From an uncultured Demequina sp. (GTDB lineage Bacteria; Actinomycetota; Actinomycetes; Actinomycetales; Demequinaceae), in assembly GCA_937925595.1 (NCBI GenBank), contig CALALQ010000087.1, positions 1 to 10,774 of the forward strand: a stretch of DNA of 10,774 nucleotides, given 5' to 3'. Under the pieces are notes generated by a model that was given only the letters and a program-made list of their open reading frames with translations, did no database searches and was not told the DNA's origin. The first letter of the stretch is position 1, and each line of letters begins with the position of its first letter. The position numbers were made by a program, and so were the translations under genes. Positions 1-6,986 of this stretch are shown piece by piece.

Positions 1-177
1 GAACTCCCACCGCCGTCGCTGCACGACACCTCCCGCTGGCTCCAACGCCAGCCACCGGTGGCTCGTGCTGAAACACCACCACACGACAAGACGAGTAACC
101 GCCCACACCTTCCGCATCCCCACGACCACCCGCACACGACGACACACCCACAAGCGCTAGGAGCGATCACAACATGA
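1..177 (+). CDS. C-terminal end of an upstream ORF, possibly TnsA-like endonuclease (partial)
   Basis: Frame 1 is open from the window edge to a TGA at 175-177. That stop overlaps the ATG of the transposase gene as ATGA, the same junction type seen between the transposase and ATPase genes. In heteromeric Tn7-like elements the gene just before tnsB is tnsA, so a TnsA-like C-terminus is the contextual guess. The visible peptide (ELPPPSLHDTSRW near its start, then a proline/histidine-rich tail) carries no catalytic motif. Frame 2 is also open, up to a TAG at 158-160, and has an even stronger C bias at third positions. The true reading frame is therefore uncertain, and a frameshift is possible. 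Confidence 0.35.
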   Translation, partial: ELPPPSLHDTSRWLQRQPPVARAETPPHDKTSNRPHLPHPHDHPHTTTHPQALGAITT

Positions 178-2192
178 GCAAAAACAATCTCCGCTACATC
201 CAGGTCGGCACCGAAGTGAAACTCGACGACGGGATCTACCTGCTGCTCGAAGCGTTCGACGGGAAGTACAAGTTCCGCAACCAGACGACCGGTGCCCACC
301 ACGTCATCTTCCACACCGACCTGCCCGGCCGGCTCGCCGACGTACCAACCCTGAAGCTCGAACAAGCAGTCCCCATCCGAGACGACGTCCGCATCACCAA
401 GGACATGACATTCCTCGCCACGCACCTCCAAGAAGTGATCGACGGCACCCCGATCACGCCGGGCGGCACCATCCGCGCCGAGTACGACCCTGCGAAGACC
501 TCACTGTCCGCTCGGATCCAGACCAAAGCCGACGACCTCACCGACGTCGGGCTCACCGGATACTCGTACAGCTCCCTGAAGCGAAAGCTGAAGAGCTTTC
601 GTGAGTTCGGCATCCTGGGCCTCGCTGACCGACGCGAAGGGCGCAATGAACTGCCGCTCGCCCGACTCGACGACCGCATCAAGGACACACTCGCCCTCGT
701 CATGGCGCGTGAAACGAACCGGTCCACCGGCACCCTCACCCGGCTGCAGGAGGAGCTCCATGCCGAGCTGCTGAAACGGTACCCCGGCGAGGATCTGAAA
801 AAGCCGCACCTGAACTCGCTCCGCCGATACGTCAACATCCTCGACAGGGGACGCAAGACGCTGGGATCCGCGAAAACGCGCCAGTCGAAAGCAACGGCCC
901 CAGACCACGCTCAAAACCCTCGACCAGCCCTGCTACCCGGCGTAGAGATGCAGGTCGATGCCACGCTCATGGACATCCACATCGTCATCAACGGGGAAGT
1001 CAAACGGCCAACGCTGGTCACCCTGGTGGACAAGGCAACGCGCTGTGTCGTCGCATTCACAATCACCGATACACCCAAGAGTGTCGACCACGCGTTTCTC
1101 CTTGCACAGACGCTCGTTCCGCGCCCGCTTCGACCCAACTCCGAGTTCTTTGCACCGTTCGAGTACCCCGACATGCCGTGGGCTGAACTGCTCGACGACG
1201 ACGCCCGCGCACAAGTGGACACAGCAAGGCCGTTCATCGTGCCGACCGGTCGAATCCTCACCGACAACGGTTCCGATTTCGTATCCCCTACCTTCCGAGC
1301 TGCGATGGCTGCGCTCGGGATGAGCCCGACCGAGGCGCAGATTGCCACCGGCTCAGACAAGGGACACGTGGAGCGGCTTTTCGGCACCGTCAACACCGGG
1401 CTGCTGCAGCACTACCCCGGGTACTGCGGACCGAGCGTGGACCGTCGGGGAACCGCGCCAGAGAAGGAGAAGGGCCTCCTCGACGTGTACACGCTCATCG
1501 AACTGTTCGATCGATGGCTCAACGTCTACCACCACACCCCTCATGAAGGACTGCGTGACCCGATGCATCCGCACATCAGACACAGCCCCGCATCGATCTA
1601 CGCCGCGATGTTCGACGTCACCGGATTCGTGCCGGTTCCCCTCGGTGAAACGGACTACATCCAGCTGCTTCCTGACGCGAAACGGACGATTCAAGCGGAC
1701 GGGATCGAGCTCGGGGGCCGCCAGTACGACTCCGCACGCCTCAACTCCATGCGGCTCCTCAAGAACAACGACGGGAGAGCTTTGAAGCACAAGGTGAAGT
1801 GGGACCCGCACAACCCCGGCGCGGTCTGGGTGCGTGACCTCGACACACGCGAGTGGATCACGTGCAAATGGATGGACCGCGACGCATTCATCAAACCCCA
1901 CGCGAAGCAGATCCGCGAAGACGGCCTCGAATGGCTTGAGGCGTTCGGAAAAATCGCCGTGCCAACAGCGCGACAGCTGCTCGCCGCGAAACGCGCCGAA
2001 CAGAAGGCCGAAGCCAAACTCGCGGCCAAGCGGCAACTTGCCCTACACAACCGCGAGAACGCCAAGTTCGACCTCGCAGAACTCACTCCGTCGAAGGACG
2101 CCGCGAAAAACGTCGTGACTGGACCCCACAGCGACGCCGAAGACGACGACGAATTCATCCCATTCGCTCCCCACACTCTCGACGAGGAATGA
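174..2192 (+). CDS. DDE (rve/Mu-type) transposase, TnsB/TniA family
   Basis: This is the transposase expected to bind the element ends and carry out DNA strand transfer. The product is 672 aa, normal for TnsB/TniA. Residues about 125-160 look like a helix-turn-helix (SYSSLKRKLKSFREFGILGL). An RNase H-fold core follows, with catalytic residues D262 (in MQVDATLMDI), D364 (in ILTDNGSDF) and E400 (in GSDKGHVERLFG). The 35 residues between the second Asp and the Glu match the D,D-35-E pattern. Residues about 490-575 fit the Mu-type C-terminal beta-barrel, and a charged Ala/Lys-rich tail (600-672) probably contacts the ATPase partner. The ATG at 174 has AGGAG at 159-163 upstream. The end of the gene overlaps the ATPase gene. 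All three catalytic residues are present, so nothing indicates loss of function. TnsB is favoured over TniA only if the upstream ORF is TnsA. Confidence 0.93.
   Translation: MSKNNLRYIQVGTEVKLDDGIYLLLEAFDGKYKFRNQTTGAHHVIFHTDLPGRLADVPTLKLEQAVPIRDDVRITKDMTFLATHLQEVIDGTPITPGGTIRAEYDPAKTSLSARIQTKADDLTDVGLTGYSYSSLKRKLKSFREFGILGLADRREGRNELPLARLDDRIKDTLALVMARETNRSTGTLTRLQEELHAELLKRYPGEDLKKPHLNSLRRYVNILDRGRKTLGSAKTRQSKATAPDHAQNPRPALLPGVEMQVDATLMDIHIVINGEVKRPTLVTLVDKATRCVVAFTITDTPKSVDHAFLLAQTLVPRPLRPNSEFFAPFEYPDMPWAELLDDDARAQVDTARPFIVPTGRILTDNGSDFVSPTFRAAMAALGMSPTEAQIATGSDKGHVERLFGTVNTGLLQHYPGYCGPSVDRRGTAPEKEKGLLDVYTLIELFDRWLNVYHHTPHEGLRDPMHPHIRHSPASIYAAMFDVTGFVPVPLGETDYIQLLPDAKRTIQADGIELGGRQYDSARLNSMRLLKNNDGRALKHKVKWDPHNPGAVWVRDLDTREWITCKWMDRDAFIKPHAKQIREDGLEWLEAFGKIAVPTARQLLAAKRAEQKAEAKLAAKRQLALHNRENAKFDLAELTPSKDAAKNVVTGPHSDAEDDDEFIPFAPHTLDEE
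2184..2187 (+). promoter_or_regulatory. ribosome binding site deciding the ATPase gene start
   Basis: GAGG lies one base before the ATG at 2189 but seven bases before the ATG at 2195. The second ATG therefore has workable Shine-Dalgarno spacing, while the first forms the ATGA overlap with the transposase stop. The sequence does not exclude the first start. Confidence 0.5.
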
Positions 2193-2194
2193 CC

Positions 2195-3220
2195 ATGACC
2201 AACACACTTCAGCTTGACGAAAAGTGCGACTTATACCAGATCCTGGCATTGCCAGATCCGGCTCCACCAATGAAGATGACGGTCGAGGAGTACGGCAGCC
2301 TCAGCCGCGAGCAGCGGCGGGCGTTCGATGAGCAGCGTCTCGACTGGCTCGCGACCGACCTACGGTTCAACACACCCAGCCGAATGCTCGTGAACAACGC
2401 GATGCGCTTCGCGAAGAATCGCAATCGAGGACGGGTGTCCGGGCGGTGGGGTGTCCTTGTCTCCGGCTCGTCTGGCATGGGCAAGACCACTTCCGCGATA
2501 GCGCTCATGCGAACCGAGTTCGCCCGTTTCGTCAGCGCGAACCCTGAATGGGAACGCGAAAGCCGGATCCCGATCGTCTACGTCGAAGTGCCAGCCGGCG
2601 CATCCGGGAAAGCAATGCTCGGCAGGTTCCTGCACTTCCTCGGCTACGACAACTACGACAGCTGGACCCTCGAAAAACGCACCCGGGTCGTGGTCGACAC
2701 CCTCAAGCGAGCACGCACCGAACTCGTGATCGTCGACGAGTTCCACAACCTCGTAGCCCGGTCCGCCGGTCACCAGGAAACCGCGAACGTCCTCAAAGGA
2801 CTCTCGAACATCGTCTCCGCCACATTCCTCTACAGCGGTATCAACATTCACCGGTCACGAGTCACGGCGGGAGAAACCGGGCAACAGATCACTACCCGCT
2901 TCCGGCCGGTCGAGATCGGCCGATTCACGCTCACCACGAAGGACGACCGCGACAACTGGAAGTCGCTGATCGCTTCGTTCGAACTGCAACTCTGCCTCTT
3001 AAAGCACACGCCGGGATCGCTGCCCAAGTTGCACGACTACTTGTATCGGCGGACGAACGGCGTGATCGGCTCGCTCGCCAACCTCATCCTCGGAGGCGCG
3101 CAAGAACTGATCTTGCGGCGGGACCCGGCGAACGAGACGCTCACTCAGGATTACCTCTCAACGATCGCGCTCGACCTCGAAGCTCAACGCCACGAGGACG
3201 GTGATTCCCTTGCGGCCTGA
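2195..3220 (+). CDS. AAA+ ATPase, TnsC/TniB family transposition regulator
   Basis: This ATPase is expected to link target selection by TniQ to activation of the transposase by forming ATP-dependent filaments on target DNA. From the 2195 start it is 341 aa, normal for the family. The P-loop GSSGMGKT is at residues 91-98 and Walker B (ELVIVDEFHNL) at 176-186, with acidic residues D181 and E182. A sensor-1-like stretch (ATFLYSGINI) is at 209-218. TTRFRP (233-238) offers candidate arginine-finger residues. The N-terminal 60 residues are probably the partner-interaction region. The gene overlaps the transposase stop if ATG 2189 is used, and runs 20 bases into tniQ, which indicates coupled translation. 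All ATPase motifs are intact. Confidence 0.92.
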   Translation: MTNTLQLDEKCDLYQILALPDPAPPMKMTVEEYGSLSREQRRAFDEQRLDWLATDLRFNTPSRMLVNNAMRFAKNRNRGRVSGRWGVLVSGSSGMGKTTSAIALMRTEFARFVSANPEWERESRIPIVYVEVPAGASGKAMLGRFLHFLGYDNYDSWTLEKRTRVVVDTLKRARTELVIVDEFHNLVARSAGHQETANVLKGLSNIVSATFLYSGINIHRSRVTAGETGQQITTRFRPVEIGRFTLTTKDDRDNWKSLIASFELQLCLLKHTPGSLPKLHDYLYRRTNGVIGSLANLILGGAQELILRRDPANETLTQDYLSTIALDLEAQRHEDGDSLAA

Positions 3221-5174
3221 ACTCAAACCGTTCCCTACGCGGGTGAAACTCGCTCACCTCGAACAGCCCGACAGCTACTTGAGACGGCTGTACACCGCGA
3301 ACCAGTTCACTGAGCGCGAGCTTCGCAACGCGATTTCCCGCACGTCCATCGATACGGGGAACAGTCGAAGCGAAGCTGTGCATGATCTCGCCATCGCACG
3401 CGGCGGCCTGGATCGTGAGGCTTTCAACGTCACCCCATATACCCACGCGGACGGAACTAGCTGTGGCTGGTGCACTGTGGGGCTGAACGAGCGAATCGCC
3501 TGTAAACGCTGCACAAACCACGAAATTGCGAAGCAACGGCCGCACCTCGAGAACAACATCTGCATCAGGCACAAGATCTGGGTCGCTCCAGGAACCACCC
3601 ACGCAACCCAACGGCGTGTCAGCCGCGAAGCTCTTTCCGCGGAACGACGGTTCCGGCGGATGCAACGGGCAGGTCAGATCGACCCCTACTACTTCATCGA
3701 AATGCTCGCCGCAGCCAGGCGATGGGAAGAAATAACCGGTCGCAAGGAAGGCGAGTCATACCCGGCGTTGATATCTTTTTACGCGACTGTTTTCACTCGC
3801 GATGGGCACCTGCGTTACCTAGACCCGTCGATGACGTATGCCGAACGATACGAGCACCTCACCAAATTGAGGCGCCGCTACTTCGCGCACAACGAAGCGG
3901 TCGTGGCAGACGCCGCATGGCTTCTGTTGCGTCCTGCGCAGCTCGCGGTATTCGGACGTCTCACCTTCGGCTACGTCGTCGACAACACATTCCCGCACGA
4001 GCTCGAGAACCGCGTCGACTACGCCGGGGCGCGTCGACCGCTCGAGCCGTTCGAAAGGTCCGTTCAACAAGTTCGCACATGCCACCCGGACCGCTGGTCG
4101 GACGTGAACCTGCGTCAGCTACACCACGGTCCGAAAGCTTTCGCAAAGACCGACGTCCGACGCTCCGTCCACAAAGCCGCCTACATCTGCGCAGCCGGCC
4201 ACCGCCGCTCGACCTCACCGACGTCATTGGCCGCGACGCATTACAAGAGCGACGGATGTGGAATCTGCTCCAACCAGTCAGTACAACAAGAATGGAACGG
4301 CTCAGCCCGAACACATCCACGGTTCGATCGATTCTGGGCGACTGACCTGAACGACGTCAGCTACGCAGAAGTGCACGCACGTTCGAACCGCCGCAAATTC
4401 TTCTACCGGTGCGACCGCGGTCACGTCCGTGAATCAACACCGCAGAACTTCACGCGCAACCCAACATGTCAGACCTGCCGGTGGGGGTCGCTTGCTGCTA
4501 TGCGCCCCGACCTCCTCAAAGAGTGGGACTGGCAGAAGAACACCGCCGACCCGTACTCAATCGCGCCGCATTCGCGAACGCGAGGGTGGTGGAAATGCGC
4601 GAAGCGGAACCATCCGGGATGGGAAGCCGCAGTAGCGAATCGGCTGAAAGGCGACGGCTGCCCAACCTGCTCGAACCGGAACATCATCCCATTCGTGAAC
4701 GACTTCCTGACCGTGCAGCCCCACCTCGAAGTGGAATGGGCTCGCGATCTGAACTCTGTCGACCCCAGGACACTCCCGCCCGGGAAGGGCGACACCAAGT
4801 ACTGGTGGCGGTGTCCGCGCCAACACCCCTATGAAGCGACGATTGCCACAAGGGTGCGCGGTACAGGATGTCCGTACTGCGCAAATACGCAGGTCTGGCC
4901 GGGCTTCAACGACCTTGCGACCAGGTTCGCGGACATCGTCGCCGAATTCGACGCTGCCAACAACACAGATCCAACGCAGGTGCTGCCCAGCAGCCACAGG
5001 TGGATCTGGACCTGCATCAGAGCGGGGCACACCTACGCCATTTCTGCTCACGCTCGACGTCGCGCCGGCGGATGCGCCCGCTGCCCGAAAGCTCACCGCC
5101 TCACCGCCGCCGACACCACCGCCCAAGCCCAGGACCGTGCCGCGCATGGATCACTCAGCCCAACCCACCCCTGA
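3201..5174 (+). CDS. tniQ: TniQ/TnsD-family target selector with a five-unit zinc-ribbon array
   Basis: TniQ/TnsD proteins choose the insertion site and recruit the ATPase. The 657-aa product starts with a typical TniQ segment (PTRVKLAHLEQPDSYLRRLY, about 12-31). A zinc-binding cluster follows: C88/C91, C101/C104, C121 and H124. Residues about 140-290 are helical and basic. The rest (about 328-628) is five tandem zinc-ribbon-like units, described in the separate repeat entry, and it ends in a polar tail. Such units resemble the DUF4379/treble-clef zinc-ribbon family and would plausibly read DNA; that role is inferred. The GTG start at 3201 is chosen because GAGG at 3194-3197 sits just upstream and the TniQ motif begins close behind it. 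The gene overlaps the ATPase gene by 20 bases. TniQ assignment is firm, but the target site is unknown. Confidence 0.88.
   Translation: MIPLRPELKPFPTRVKLAHLEQPDSYLRRLYTANQFTERELRNAISRTSIDTGNSRSEAVHDLAIARGGLDREAFNVTPYTHADGTSCGWCTVGLNERIACKRCTNHEIAKQRPHLENNICIRHKIWVAPGTTHATQRRVSREALSAERRFRRMQRAGQIDPYYFIEMLAAARRWEEITGRKEGESYPALISFYATVFTRDGHLRYLDPSMTYAERYEHLTKLRRRYFAHNEAVVADAAWLLLRPAQLAVFGRLTFGYVVDNTFPHELENRVDYAGARRPLEPFERSVQQVRTCHPDRWSDVNLRQLHHGPKAFAKTDVRRSVHKAAYICAAGHRRSTSPTSLAATHYKSDGCGICSNQSVQQEWNGSARTHPRFDRFWATDLNDVSYAEVHARSNRRKFFYRCDRGHVRESTPQNFTRNPTCQTCRWGSLAAMRPDLLKEWDWQKNTADPYSIAPHSRTRGWWKCAKRNHPGWEAAVANRLKGDGCPTCSNRNIIPFVNDFLTVQPHLEVEWARDLNSVDPRTLPPGKGDTKYWWRCPRQHPYEATIATRVRGTGCPYCANTQVWPGFNDLATRFADIVAEFDAANNTDPTQVLPSSHRWIWTCIRAGHTYAISAHARRRAGGCARCPKAHRLTAADTTAQAQDRAAHGSLSPTHP
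4182..5084 (+). repeat. protein-level tandem repeat: five zinc-ribbon units inside tniQ
   Basis: Each unit has an aromatic residue one to three positions before a Cys, then His after three or four residues, then 14 to 18 residues later a CxxC, usually written GCPxC. Unit 1 uses C330, H334, C353, C356. Unit 2 uses C404, H408, C423, C426. Unit 3 uses C466, H471, C487, C490. Unit 4 uses C538, H542, C557, C560. Unit 5 uses C605, H610, C625, C628. Successive first cysteines are 74, 62, 72 and 67 residues apart. Units 2 to 5 are each preceded by a short acidic/aromatic lead such as EWARDLNSV. All twenty ligands are present. The DNA has diverged between units, so this is an old protein duplication. 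Confidence 0.85.
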
Positions 5175-5186
5175 CAGGAGCACCCC

Positions 5187-5506
5187 ATGACCCTCATATC
5201 CATCACCTCCGCAGCCGCTTTCCACAACCCTGACCGCGCCCGCGTGCAGTCGGCGCGCCACCAGATCGCGCACGCCCTCGCATAAATCGCAAGCGGATAC
5301 GGGTTTGTGAACATGTCCGCAGACCAGGCGTTCGTCCGAACCCTTGTTCCCGCTGATTCGTCCCGCGGCGCCATCGTGCTTGCCGGTCAGTGCGTCACGT
5401 CACCCTCCTCGAAACCGTCGAACAGTACGGCGGCCAGGTCATCGAACAGGTCATCGACCGGTGGACCGCGGTTGTCCAGCACGGCCTTGACCGGGGGACC
5501 GCATGA
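5187..5506 (+). pseudogene. broken small gene after tniQ (ochre stop plus one-base frameshift)
   Basis: An ATG at 5187 with AGGAG at 5176-5180, 12 bases after the tniQ stop, opens a frame that reads MTLISITSAAAFHNPDRARV and continues to a TAA at 5283-5285. The same frame carries on with protein-like sequence (IASGYGFVNMSADQAFVRTL, then AIVLAGQ near 5388). Convincing coding then moves one frame back at about 5391-5393 (RHVTLLETVEQYGGQVIEQV) and stops at 5504-5506. A CAA-to-TAA change and loss of one base near 5392 would explain both lesions and restore a protein of about 105 aa. The stop overlaps the next gene's ATG as ATGA. I do not recognise the family. Its N-terminal 32 codons could still be translated. 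Confidence 0.6.
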
Positions 5507-5658
5507 CACCTCACGATCTGCTGCGCGGCGCGGGCGACCTACGCGACGGGCTTCGCGAGGCGTATAAGTTCGTGACGATCAATACGGCGCTCATCGACGA
5601 GCTCGCCGACCTGCTGCTTGCCGCCGAACCTGAATGGTGGGCCCAATTCGACCTCTAG
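5503..5658 (+). CDS. small hypothetical protein, 51 aa
   Basis: The ATG at 5503 overlaps the stop of the preceding gene (ATGA), as expected in a translationally coupled operon. The product begins MTPHDLLRGAGDLRDGLREA and ends EPEWWAQFDL. It is acidic and predicted largely helical, with a Leu/Ala-rich helix at about 29-41 (ALIDELADLLLAA). No cysteines, membrane segment or known motif is visible. Third codon positions are GC-rich, which supports coding. It is the only clearly intact member of the small-gene run after tniQ. The function is unknown and may be passenger or accessory to the transposon. Confidence 0.6.
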   Translation: MTPHDLLRGAGDLRDGLREAYKFVTINTALIDELADLLLAAEPEWWAQFDL

Positions 5659-5878
5659 ACGCCCTCGCAGGCCGCCAACCCGTGTGGTACGGCTGTGACG
5701 AGCTGACCCGCAGCTCAACTCGTTGTTCGACCCGCTGGGCGACAAGCTTTACAACCTCGACATCATCGCCGAAGAACTCCGAGTCGACCGCGCCCGACGA
5801 TGCAAGACCATCGCAGAAGTGAATTCCTGGGCGCCTCGTGATCGCCAAGCCCGATTCGACTCACGGCTGGCAGAGTGA
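5634..5878 (+). pseudogene. frameshifted small gene after tniQ, originally about 81 aa
   Basis: Two adjacent frames join into one convincing protein. Frame 3 from the ATG at 5634 (GPIRPLDALAGRQPVWYGCD) is coding-like up to about 5710. Frame 2 then continues as QLNSLFDPLGDKLYNLDIIA and on through EVNSWAPRDRQARFDSRLAE to a TGA at 5876-5878. Adding one C at about 5709-5711 would join them into ELTRQLNSLF. Frame 2 alone has a TGA at 5696-5698, so it cannot be read through from upstream. The start overlaps the 51-aa gene by 25 bases. The C-terminal half is charged and helical. The family is not recognised. A sequencing error would give the same picture as a true mutation. Confidence 0.55.
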
Positions 5879-5888
5879 CGCCTGCGGT

Positions 5889-6011
5889 GTGAGTAGTGTG
5901 CGACGTCGCCTTACGGTGCAACGAAGCTATATCGTTGCCGCGCACCAGGGTCTGGAGCGCGGGGGCCGACTGGTCGTGCGGCACATTATCGACCGATGGG
6001 AGGTGTGCTGA
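5889..6011 (+). CDS. possible 40-aa ORF ending the small-gene run
   Basis: A GTG at 5889, 10 bases after the previous stop, opens a frame through RRRLTVQRSYIVAAHQGLER and ends VVRHIIDRWEVC with TGA at 6009-6011. The residue mix and codon use are plausible, and its position continues the operon. It has no good ribosome binding site and no recognisable domain. A second start (GTG 5898) is equally possible. An inverted repeat lies inside it. It may be a remnant of a longer gene. The remaining bases up to 6125 show no gene I can support. Confidence 0.3.
   Translation: MSSVRRRLTVQRSYIVAAHQGLERGGRLVVRHIIDRWEVC
5918..5938. repeat. perfect 7-bp inverted repeat with 7-nt spacer
   Basis: GCAACGA at 5918-5924 and TCGTTGC at 5932-5938 are exact inverted copies around AGCTATA, an AT-rich centre in GC-rich DNA. 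No T-run follows on either strand, so a terminator is not favoured. An operator or recombinase half-site pair is possible. It lies inside the doubtful 40-aa ORF. Confidence 0.45.
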
Positions 6012-6125
6012 TCCGAGTCTGTGTCAGAAGCGCGGAGCTTCTCTCAGGTCGATCCAGGCGCCGGCGGTCGAACCGGTAACGTCGCCCAGGCAATGACGCG
6101 GAAACGGATCGCCCGCGGGCTGCCG

Positions 6126-6821
6126 TCAACCGTCTGCTGAAAGTCGAAAGTTCGCTGGCTCGCCGCTCGCTTCTGCGCCGCTGGCTGCCGGCTGGGCGAC
6201 CGCTCTGCCCTTGTAAGGCTCAGGCGCCGGAGGCATATCCTTCTCCGGCTTGCCGGCCTGTTTCATCTCTCGGCGCTGCTCGACGATGCCGAGGTTCCGG
6301 ATCGTCGCGTGCGGGGTCCTGTGGGCGGACCGCCACGCCGCTACGATTCGGCGAACGGTTTGGTACTCCTTCGCCAGCCATTCAGAGTCCTCGGTGAACG
6401 TGAGTTCGTAAACCACGCCCTTGAGCCTCTGTGCTACCTGCTTGTCCTCCTTCCGGCCTTTTACGATGAGCACATCAAGCGCAATGTCGAGGCGTGCGCG
6501 ATCAGGATCCGCGGGCCGTGAGGCCGTTTGGTTCGCAAGCATCGACGCCGCGTAGTAGTCAGTGATATCTCGGAGGAACGTGCGATATTGCTGGCTGTAG
6601 TCATGCAACGCGGTCATCACATCGACAGCTGCATCGTCCATCGACGATCGGTACCGTTCTCCGCGTTCGCCACGGTACACAAACATGGCAGCGAAGGCCG
6701 CGATCAACGCGCCAGCCATGGTCGCGAGAAGCGTCGCCGTGAAGCTGTTCCAGTCGAAACCGCCTAGAGAATCAGCGATTCGATCAAGCTGGCAGGAGAT
6801 CCGGTTCACGTCACAGTGCAC
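6126..6821 (-). CDS. hypothetical single-pass membrane protein, 231 aa
   Basis: The product has a short N-terminus, one strong membrane segment at about residues 27-49 (LLATMAGALIAAFAAMFVYR), and a long cytoplasmic helical region with charged and aromatic residues (DVMTALHDYSQQYRTFLRDI). It ends in a Pro/Ala-rich tail. By the positive-inside rule, the RGERGERYR stretch after the helix places the large domain in the cytoplasm. The start is GTG at 6821 with a weak GGTAGGG upstream; an in-frame GTG at 6809 is an alternative. It lies 39 bases downstream of the zinc-ribbon micro-protein gene on the same strand, so it is probably the last gene of that operon. I do not recognise the family. It could be an accessory or defence-type membrane protein, but nothing in the sequence proves this. 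Confidence 0.75.
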   Translation of the reverse strand: MHCDVNRISCQLDRIADSLGGFDWNSFTATLLATMAGALIAAFAAMFVYRGERGERYRSSMDDAAVDVMTALHDYSQQYRTFLRDITDYYAASMLANQTASRPADPDRARLDIALDVLIVKGRKEDKQVAQRLKGVVYELTFTEDSEWLAKEYQTVRRIVAAWRSAHRTPHATIRNLGIVEQRREMKQAGKPEKDMPPAPEPYKGRAVAQPAASGAEASGEPANFRLSADG

Positions 6822-6860
6822 GTCGGAACCCTACCGGGTGGCGAGACTCCGTCCGTGGCG

Positions 6861-6983
6861 TCAGACCTTGGTCCGGTTCCCGCAATCTCTGCACGATGCG
6901 TTCGTGTCGGTTAGACCCAGCCGCTTGTCTGAGAGGAGCTTGCCTCCGCAGGACGGGCACGGGGTTTCGATCGCCGCGACCAT
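6861..6983 (-). CDS. zinc-ribbon micro-protein, 40 aa
   Basis: The 40-residue product carries two CxxC knuckles: CPSC at residues 9-12 and CRDC at 31-34. They are separated by a basic strand-rich stretch (GGKLLSDKRLGLTDTNAS), the layout of a complete zinc ribbon. The ATG at 6983 lies three bases after the stop of the DUF2188 gene, with AAGGGATAGG as a ribosome binding region that spans that stop. Coupled translation is therefore likely. It may bind nucleic acid or a protein partner; the sequence does not say which. Its four cysteines, tight spacing between two genes and proper start support it despite its size. Confidence 0.7.
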   Translation of the reverse strand: MVAAIETPCPSCGGKLLSDKRLGLTDTNASCRDCGNRTKV

Positions 6984-6986
6984 CGC

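Noticed and set aside
1353..2036. 227-codon - strand frame inside the transposase gene
   Set aside because: It covers the catalytic and C-terminal part of an intact DDE transposase and has no family features of its own.
3722..4345. 207-codon + strand frame inside tniQ
   Set aside because: It is an out-of-frame Arg/Pro-rich reading of an intact TniQ gene.
4182..5084. possible CRISPR-like periodicity
   Set aside because: The regularity is at protein level only; the DNA has no conserved short repeats with unique spacers.
6040..6085. tRNA-like T-arm sequence (GGTCGAACCGG)
   Set aside because: No acceptor stem, D-arm or anticodon arm can be built around it.
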